Part shown: piece after piece, positions 58,959-64,000 of the stretch
How positions within the stretch are numbered: position 1 is the stretch's first letter
How the letters are laid out: every line of letters starts with the position of its first letter
From: Kribbella antiqua
Lineage (GTDB): Bacteria; Actinomycetota; Actinomycetes; Propionibacteriales; Kribbellaceae
Length of the DNA: 64,000 nucleotides
Reading direction: 5' to 3'
Assembly (NCBI RefSeq): GCF_004345665.1
Contig: NZ_SLWR01000009.1
Span: forward strand, 62,001-126,000
Program-made: the position numbers and the translations under genes
Notes under the pieces: model-generated
Told to the model about the DNA's origin: nothing
What the model saw: the letters and a program-made list of their open reading frames with translations, nothing else
The model's database searches: none

Positions 58959-59393
58959 ATGACTGAATCAGTGCACCTGAGCACGGCCGGTACCGGCGCC
59001 GAGTACGTCGCCCCGGACGCGACCGTGACCGTCAAGATCGGTGCCGAGCACACCGGAGCGCAGTACGAACTCTTCGAGGTCGACGCGCCCCGCGGTCCGG
59101 CCGCGCCGCCGCACAGCGAGTCGTGGAGCAAGGCGTTCTACGTGCTGCAGGGCCGGATCCTGGTCCAGGCCGGCGATCAGGGCTACGACCTGGGGCCGGG
59201 TGCGTCGGTCAGCATCCCAGCCGGCACGCTGAACACATTCTCGGTACTGACGCCGTCGGCCAAGTTCCTCACCATCAGCCAGACCGGCAAGATGGGCGCC
59301 TTCTTCGCCGACCTCGCCACCGCCGACCCAACCGATTTTGCGGCTCTTGGCGAGATCTCGAGCCGCCACGGCGTCAGTTTGGCGCGGTCATGA
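58959..59393 (+). CDS. Cupin-domain protein, 144 aa
   Basis: Small beta-barrel protein: AAPPHSESWSKAFYVLQGRI, YDLGPGASVSIPAGTLNTFS. The usual two-histidine metal site is only partly present (PPHSES; second motif lacks histidine), so metal binding is doubtful. ATG 58959 has GGGGGAGG upstream. Its stop overlaps the start of the DUF1304-like gene (ATGA), so both are made together. Divergent from the LuxR-family gene, which may control it. Confidence 0.85.
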   Translation: MTESVHLSTAGTGAEYVAPDATVTVKIGAEHTGAQYELFEVDAPRGPAAPPHSESWSKAFYVLQGRILVQAGDQGYDLGPGASVSIPAGTLNTFSVLTPSAKFLTISQTGKMGAFFADLATADPTDFAALGEISSRHGVSLARS

Positions 59394-59764
59394 GTACGGC
59401 GGCCCAGGTGCTGGCCGTGGTCATCGCGGTGCTGCTCGCCTCTGTCTGGGTGATGGAGTCGTTCCTGTACCGGCATCCGCGGCTGTACCCGCTCTTCCTG
59501 CTCGAGCGCCGGGACTTCGACGCGGTCAAGTTGTGGATCGTGAATCTCGGCTTCTACAACCTGACGACCGGCGTCGCGCTGGCGCTCGGCGTCGTACTGG
59601 CGCGGTCCGGTCATGTCCCGCAAGGCGAGGCGCTGGTTGCGTTCACGGCCGGACAGCACGTCTTCCTGGCCCTTGTGCTGCTCGCGACGGAGCGAAGGTT
59701 GTGGGTGAACACGCTGCTCGAAGGCGTCCCTGCCGCGGTTCTGCTCACACTTGTGCTCAGCTGA
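59390..59764 (+). CDS. DUF1304-like membrane protein
   Basis: 124 aa with four membrane segments: VLAVVIAVLLASVWVMESFL, LWIVNLGFYNLTTGVALALG, FTAGQHVFLALVLLATE and VPAAVLLTLVL. E and YNxxLA-like features between segments 1 and 2 (ESFLYRH, VNLGFYN) match DUF1304, of unknown role. Translationally coupled to the cupin gene. Confidence 0.85.
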   Translation: MSTAAQVLAVVIAVLLASVWVMESFLYRHPRLYPLFLLERRDFDAVKLWIVNLGFYNLTTGVALALGVVLARSGHVPQGEALVAFTAGQHVFLALVLLATERRLWVNTLLEGVPAAVLLTLVLS

Positions 59765-59898
59765 CCTGTAGGAAATTTACCGAATCTGTCTCACCATGGG
59801 TAGCAAGCACCACTCACTCTCAAGGTTCCCCGGATCGTCCGTCGCCCGTTACGCAATCCGGGGAGCCACCGCCCTGAGTAGTAGTGAAGGTGAGGCTC

Positions 59899-61434
59899 AT
59901 GAGCCCAATCAGTCGCAGAACCCTTGTCCTCGGCGGTCTCGCCGCGGCCGGCGCGAGTGCTCTTCCCGTCCGTACGGCGGTGATCGCGGCGACCGCGGCA
60001 GTCCCGTATCCCTTCCAACTCGGCATCGCCTCCGGTGAGCCCGACGCGACCAGTGTCGTGCTCTGGACCCGGCTGGCCCCGTCGCCCCTCAACGCCGACG
60101 GGCAAGGCGGTATGGCCAACGCCGACGTCGTCGTCGACTGGCAGGTGTCGACCACCGACGCCTTCAGCACCCTTGTCGCCTCCGGTTCGGTCACGGCGTC
60201 GTACGCCGCCGCTCACTCGGTCCACGTCATCGCCAGCGGGCTGAACCCCGACTCCGACTACTTCTATCGCTTCCGCGCCCAAGGCCACCTCTCGCCCGTC
60301 GGCCGCACGCGTACGGCGCCCGCAGTGGGAACCAATGGGCGTGACCTGACCATGGCGTTCACCTCCTGTGCGCACTACGAGGAGGGCTACTACACCGTCT
60401 ACCGCCGGATGGCGGAGGACAACCCGGGCCTGATCCTCCACCTGGGTGACTACATATACGAGTACGGCACGGTTGCCGGCCGGACCCGGGCGCATGTCGG
60501 TGCGGAGATCGTGTCGCTGGCTGACTACCGCCGCCGCTATGCGCAGTACAAGTCCGACCCCGACCTCCAGGCGGCACACCAGGCCGCGCCGTGGATCGTC
60601 GTACCGGATGACCATGAGGTGGAGAACAACTACGCCGGCACGATTCGCGAGAACAACACCCCGGCGCTGACGGCCGCGCAGTGGACCGCTCGGCGGAGTG
60701 CGGCGTACCAGGCGTACTACGAGAACATGCCGCTGCGGCCGGCGCAGGCCAACAGTGGCAACAGCATCCCGCTCTACCGCAGGCTGCGGTGGGGGAGCCT
60801 TGCCACCTTCCACATGCTCGACACGCGGCAGTACCGCAACGACCAAGCGTGTGGTGACGGCTGGCAGATCTGCTCGGACGCTGACCTCGCCTCACGCAGT
60901 CTGCCCGGCAACGCGCAGGAGACCTGGCTGCTCGACGGTCTCAACCAGCACTACGGCACCTGGGACATCATCGGTCAGCAGGTGTTCTTCGCTCGCCGTT
61001 TCAACTCGACCGGCGCGAGCATGGACTCGTGGGACGGCTACCGCGCGTCCCGCGCCCGGATCCAGCAGGGCTGGGTCGATCGCGGCACCCGCAATCCCGT
61101 CGTACTCACGGGTGACGTCCATCGCGCGTGGGCGAGCGACCTGAAGGCCGACTACAACAACGCGAACTCGGCCACCATCGGGACCGAACTCGTCACCAGC
61201 TCGGTCACCTCCAGCGGTGACGGCGACGGCGCCACCACGATCCCTGACGTCGGCACGAATCCGTGGCTGAAGTTCTTCCACAACCGGCGCGGTTATGTCC
61301 GTACGACGATCAGCCCGACCCAGCTGCGGGCCGACTTCCGGGCCGTGGCCAAGGTGTCGGAGCACGGCGCGGCGGCGACCACGCAGAAGTCGTTCGTCGC
61401 CCAAGAGGGCCAGCCCGGCCTGCAGGCGGTGTGA
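59899..61434 (+). CDS. phoD: Alkaline phosphatase D (PhoD), Tat-exported
   Basis: 511 aa phosphodiesterase/phosphatase. The N-terminus has a twin-arginine signal (SRRTLVLGGLAAAGASA). The mature part opens PFQLGI ASGEPDATSVVLWTRLA, and the metal centre residues are in FTSCAHYEEGYY, LHLGDYIYEYG, VPDDHEVENNY and LTGDVHRAW. It releases phosphate from phosphoesters outside the cell, usually under phosphate starvation. ATG 59899 has GGTGAGG upstream. The next gene starts 2 nt after the stop. Confidence 0.93.
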   Translation: MSPISRRTLVLGGLAAAGASALPVRTAVIAATAAVPYPFQLGIASGEPDATSVVLWTRLAPSPLNADGQGGMANADVVVDWQVSTTDAFSTLVASGSVTASYAAAHSVHVIASGLNPDSDYFYRFRAQGHLSPVGRTRTAPAVGTNGRDLTMAFTSCAHYEEGYYTVYRRMAEDNPGLILHLGDYIYEYGTVAGRTRAHVGAEIVSLADYRRRYAQYKSDPDLQAAHQAAPWIVVPDDHEVENNYAGTIRENNTPALTAAQWTARRSAAYQAYYENMPLRPAQANSGNSIPLYRRLRWGSLATFHMLDTRQYRNDQACGDGWQICSDADLASRSLPGNAQETWLLDGLNQHYGTWDIIGQQVFFARRFNSTGASMDSWDGYRASRARIQQGWVDRGTRNPVVLTGDVHRAWASDLKADYNNANSATIGTELVTSSVTSSGDGDGATTIPDVGTNPWLKFFHNRRGYVRTTISPTQLRADFRAVAKVSEHGAAATTQKSFVAQEGQPGLQAV

Positions 61435-61436
61435 CG

Positions 61437-62693
61437 ATGATGAAGAAGACAATCGGCATCGTCGCGGTGGCAGCAGCTTCCATCGCACTCAGTGCTCCGA
61501 CCGCGCAGGCTCACATCGCGGCGCCGACTTGGTCGGCTGCCAACAGCGTCTCCACCGGTGATCAGGACAATGCGTCGATCGCGACCAACCGCAACGGCTA
61601 CATCGCCGTAGTGTGGGAGGACGACCGCGACACAGACGACGCGACCACCAATGTGCACAGCGAAATCTTCCTGCGTGTGTACCGCAACGGCACCTCGCTG
61701 TACGAGGTCAAGCTGTCCGCCGGCGGCAGCAGCGGCGTCACCACCTGGCGCCACCTCCACCCGGACGTCGGGCTGGACGACAAGGGCAACGCTGTTGTCG
61801 TGTGGGCTGACGACCCCGACGGCAACGGCTACTACAACATCCCGTACCGCGTGGTGAACACCGCCGGTACCGTCACCGCCTCCGGCAACGCCAACAGCAG
61901 CTCCACCGGTCAGCAGATCAACCCACGGGTCTCCGTCGACCCGGACGGTGCCCCGGCTGGGGGAGCGGTCGCGTTCACGGTCGTGTGGGAGGACATCCAG
62001 ACCGGCGCCCAGGCCATGGTCAGGGCGGCCGGGTACACCGGTCCGACGACGCGTGCCTGGGAAGTGACCGCTTCACAGACGACCGGCCAGCACCACAAAC
62101 CGGACGTCGCGGTCTCCGCGTCCGGTGACGCGGTCGTCGTGTGGGATGAGGACGGCGACGCCAACGCGGCGTACAACATCGGCCTGATCAGGCTGGGCCG
62201 CTCCAACGGCGCTGCCACGCTGTCCCGTCGTACGGCGAACTTCAACGGCGGTGGGCAGCAGACGCACGCGTCGGTGGCGGCCAACTTCAACGGCGACTTC
62301 GCGGTCGCGTGGGAGTCCGACCACACCGGCGCCGCGGGTGTCTGGACGCGAACTTTCAACTCGGCCGGCACCGCCCTCTTCGCTGACGTGGAAGTCGCGG
62401 CCGGCGGTACGGCGCCGTCCGTCGGCATCGACGACCAGTCCCAGTCCGTCGTGGGCTGGACCGTCCAAGGGGCTGACCCAGACGTCTGGGTCCGTGGCTT
62501 CGGCGTCGACGGCACCGACACGGGCAGGCTGTCCTCCCAGCGGCTCAGCTCGGTTGCTACCGGCCGCCAGGAGCAGATGGTCGTAGCGGTCTCGCCGTAC
62601 GCCGAAGTGGCCGTCGCCTACACCGACGACAACGACGGCAACACCTACGACCAGGTCTACCTCGGCCTCGACATCTCCAACAACAGCTGGTGA
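61437..62693 (+). CDS. Secreted repeat protein, probable beta-propeller
   Basis: 418 aa. A signal peptide (IGIVAVAAASIALSAPTAQA, cut before HIAAP) is followed by six or seven repeats of about 50 residues, each with a pattern like DVGLDDKGNAVVVWADDPDG (others: SIATNRNGYIAVVWEDD, DVAVSASGDAVVVWDEDGD, SVAANFNGDFAVAWESD, SVGIDDQSQSVVGW). Aspartate-rich loops suggest calcium binding. The product is expected outside the cell. It starts 2 nt after phoD, so joint phosphate-linked expression is likely. Function unknown. Confidence 0.8.
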   Translation: MMKKTIGIVAVAAASIALSAPTAQAHIAAPTWSAANSVSTGDQDNASIATNRNGYIAVVWEDDRDTDDATTNVHSEIFLRVYRNGTSLYEVKLSAGGSSGVTTWRHLHPDVGLDDKGNAVVVWADDPDGNGYYNIPYRVVNTAGTVTASGNANSSSTGQQINPRVSVDPDGAPAGGAVAFTVVWEDIQTGAQAMVRAAGYTGPTTRAWEVTASQTTGQHHKPDVAVSASGDAVVVWDEDGDANAAYNIGLIRLGRSNGAATLSRRTANFNGGGQQTHASVAANFNGDFAVAWESDHTGAAGVWTRTFNSAGTALFADVEVAAGGTAPSVGIDDQSQSVVGWTVQGADPDVWVRGFGVDGTDTGRLSSQRLSSVATGRQEQMVVAVSPYAEVAVAYTDDNDGNTYDQVYLGLDISNNSW

Positions 62694-62694
62694 T

Positions 62695-63051
62695 TCACGC
62701 CGCGAACCACAGTACGGCGGCCAGCACCAGCTCGACCCAGAAGTAGAACCAGATCGGATAGAAGGTGGCCGGCCGGTCGAAGATCCGACCGATCAACCGG
62801 CCGGTCGCCATTCCGGCCAGTGCGACCGCGACAGCGATCACCGCACCACGGCGGATCCCGTCGTCGAACGCCGCAACGACGAGCAACCCGGCGACAGCGA
62901 TCCCGAACCCGCCGTACACAGCCCGCACCTCGGTCCGCGCGTGCGGGCCGGCCACCTGGATCCCGAAAGGGCGGACGAGCGCTGCGGGCGACGCCAGCCC
63001 GAGCACACCCATCCCAGCGAAGAACGCAGCGACGACGAGTATTGCAATCAT
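62695..63051 (-). CDS. DUF4345-like membrane protein, 118 aa
   Basis: Four membrane segments: ILVVAAFFAGMGVLGLASPA, YGGFGIAVAGLLVVAAF, GAVIAVAVALAGMATGR and FYFWVELVLAAVLWFAA, with the loop TEVRAVYGGFG typical of DUF4345. TACACT lies 6 nt before ATG 63051 on the minus strand, a leaderless pattern. Role unknown. Confidence 0.8.
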   Translation of the reverse strand: MIAILVVAAFFAGMGVLGLASPAALVRPFGIQVAGPHARTEVRAVYGGFGIAVAGLLVVAAFDDGIRRGAVIAVAVALAGMATGRLIGRIFDRPATFYPIWFYFWVELVLAAVLWFAA

Positions 63052-63117
63052 TGCAAGAGTGTAGCTTCTGAACCAGGCGGGCCGATTGTGCGTGTCTGTC
63101 AGGGAGAGGAGCTCATC

Positions 63118-63612
63118 ATGAAATTGTTGCTTGGAGCAACGGTATTCGCGGCCGCGCTGACTGCCTGCAGCAGTGGCGGCGGTGGTGGGGAAGCCCCGCC
63201 ACCGCCGGACGGGGCTTCCGGTGCCGTCTCCGTGCGGGACGTCAGCGGTGTCGGGAAAGCGCTGGTCGACTCGGCCGGGAAGACGTTGTACTTCGCGGAC
63301 CAGGAAGCCGGCGGTGCGATCATGTGCACCGCCGACTGCCTGGCCTTCTGGTTCCCGGTCGAAGGATCCGACAGTACGGCGAAGTCGATGGACGGACTCG
63401 CCGTCGTGAAACGGCCGGACACCGGCAAGAGCCAGCTCACCTTCCAGGGCAAACCGCTGTACACGTTCAAGCTCGACACCGGGCCGGGGCAGAGCAAGGG
63501 CAACAACCTGGAGGATGCCTTCGGCAACATCACCTTCAGCTGGCATGCCGCGACCACGACCGCCGCACCGAGTCAGACCCCGACCCGTTCGTCCAGCGAC
63601 TACGGCTACTGA
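63118..63612 (+). CDS. COG4315-type lipoprotein
   Basis: 164 aa. Signal peptide with lipobox LTAC at residues 14-17, a glycine/proline linker, then a secreted-repeat domain (GKALVDSAGKTLYFADQEAG, CTADCLAFWFPV, LTFQGKPLYTFKLDTGPGQS, NLEDAFGNITFSWHA) as in COG4315 predicted lipoproteins with conserved Y-repeat motifs and two CxxxC cysteines. Anchored outside the membrane; function unknown. ATG 63118 has GGGAGAGGAG upstream. It overlaps the end of the convergent beta-galactosidase gene by 7 nt. Confidence 0.85.
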   Translation: MKLLLGATVFAAALTACSSGGGGGEAPPPPDGASGAVSVRDVSGVGKALVDSAGKTLYFADQEAGGAIMCTADCLAFWFPVEGSDSTAKSMDGLAVVKRPDTGKSQLTFQGKPLYTFKLDTGPGQSKGNNLEDAFGNITFSWHAATTTAAPSQTPTRSSSDYGY

Positions 63613-64000
63613 GCCGGTTCGACCAGGATCCGCACGTCCCACGGGCCGAGGTCGAGCTTGTCGTCGACCGCGGCATCCGCGAGTACGTCGTGAAGCGGCG
63701 AGGGCAGGTCGACGCTCACGCTGTCCCACGACCAGTTGTGGACGAAACGCAGCCGCCGGCCGTCGGCGGCGGTCGCCGAGGTGACGGTCACGCTGGCCGG
63801 CAGATCATTCCCGTTGGGCTTGATCCAGCGGAACAAGGCGGCCGCGAGTGGACCGTTGGGGACAGTTCCCACATAGGTGATCCGGCCCTCGCCATGCGCT
63901 CGGGTCGTGATCGCCGGCCACCGCCCGAAGTGCGGATGGTGGTAGTTCGCGAGTACGTCGGCACCGTCGACCTGTAGGCCGTCGATCCAGCGAGTCGCGG
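63606..64000 (-). CDS. GH42 beta-galactosidase, C-terminal part (cut by window edge)
   Basis: About 130 residues of the C-terminus are in the window: RWIDGLQVDGADVLANYHHP, FGRWPAITTRAHGEGRITYV and GTVPNGPLAAALFRW belong to the end of the trimerisation domain, and VTVTSATAADGRRLRFVHNW with the closing DLGPWDVRILVE is the small beta-sandwich of Glyco_hydro_42C. The catalytic barrel lies beyond the window. It hydrolyses terminal beta-galactosides. Confidence 0.88.
   Translation of the reverse strand, partial: ATRWIDGLQVDGADVLANYHHPHFGRWPAITTRAHGEGRITYVGTVPNGPLAAALFRWIKPNGNDLPASVTVTSATAADGRRLRFVHNWSWDSVSVDLPSPLHDVLADAAVDDKLDLGPWDVRILVEPAQ

Overview
The window is high-GC DNA from a soil-type actinomycete. 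Evidence is the trigger factor-clpP1-clpP2-clpX cluster with two clpP genes, a mycothiol-type nitroreductase related to mycobacterial Rv2466c, a deazaflavin (F420)-dependent oxidoreductase, a BTAD/SARP-type regulator, secreted cellulase, S1 protease and PhoD genes, and many GTG starts with -10 hexamers about 7 nt upstream of the start codon (leaderless pattern). The gene style resembles Kribbella/Nocardioidaceae, but that assignment is inference; nothing in the window fixes the genus.

Left block (1-21.3 kb) is ordinary chromosome: a membrane-anchored protein cut by the window edge, aminopeptidase N, the Rv2466c-like enzyme, a beta-lactamase-fold hydrolase, an RpiB-type isomerase, a Nei-type DNA glycosylase, a SpoIIE-type phosphatase, small enzymes, a phosphatidylcholine-synthase-like enzyme with a DMT transporter, an S1 protease, a lone AAA ATPase, a decayed sialidase, a heterodimeric ABC exporter and an MFS transporter.

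Middle block (about 21.3-48.3 kb) is an accessory region made of small, mostly single, unrelated genes in both orientations (GrpB, ASCH, deaminase, Nudix, methyltransferases, DUF1877, SRPBCC, peptidase S51, kinase-like, several unknowns) mixed with gene fragments. Its main feature is a family of about twenty copies of an imperfectly palindromic, roughly 35-58 bp intergenic repeat, all in the same orientation, between 24.3 and 43.5 kb. I saw none in the flanking blocks. In the tightest stretch (31.3-33.3 kb) genes sit between repeats with only 6-21 nt on either side, like a gene-cassette array, and one AraC-type regulator is cut off inside a repeat. The right part of the block holds a compact operon (DUF4242, a SnoaL-TusA fusion, DsrE) divergent from a BTAD regulator. 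It ends in remnants of a GntR-GNAT pair and of a tyrosine integrase lying against the 3' end of a tRNA-Gly gene, which marks a likely integration site.

Right block (48.3-64 kb) returns to chromosome: tRNA-Gly, tRNA-Pro, tig, clpP1, clpP2 and clpX, then carbon-metabolism and regulatory genes: an aldo/keto reductase divergent from a GH6 cellulase with two CebR-like operators, an NmrA-type oxidoreductase divergent from an AraC regulator, a LuxR regulator divergent from a cupin-DUF1304 pair, PhoD phosphatase with a secreted repeat protein, and the C-terminus of a GH42 beta-galactosidase at the right edge.
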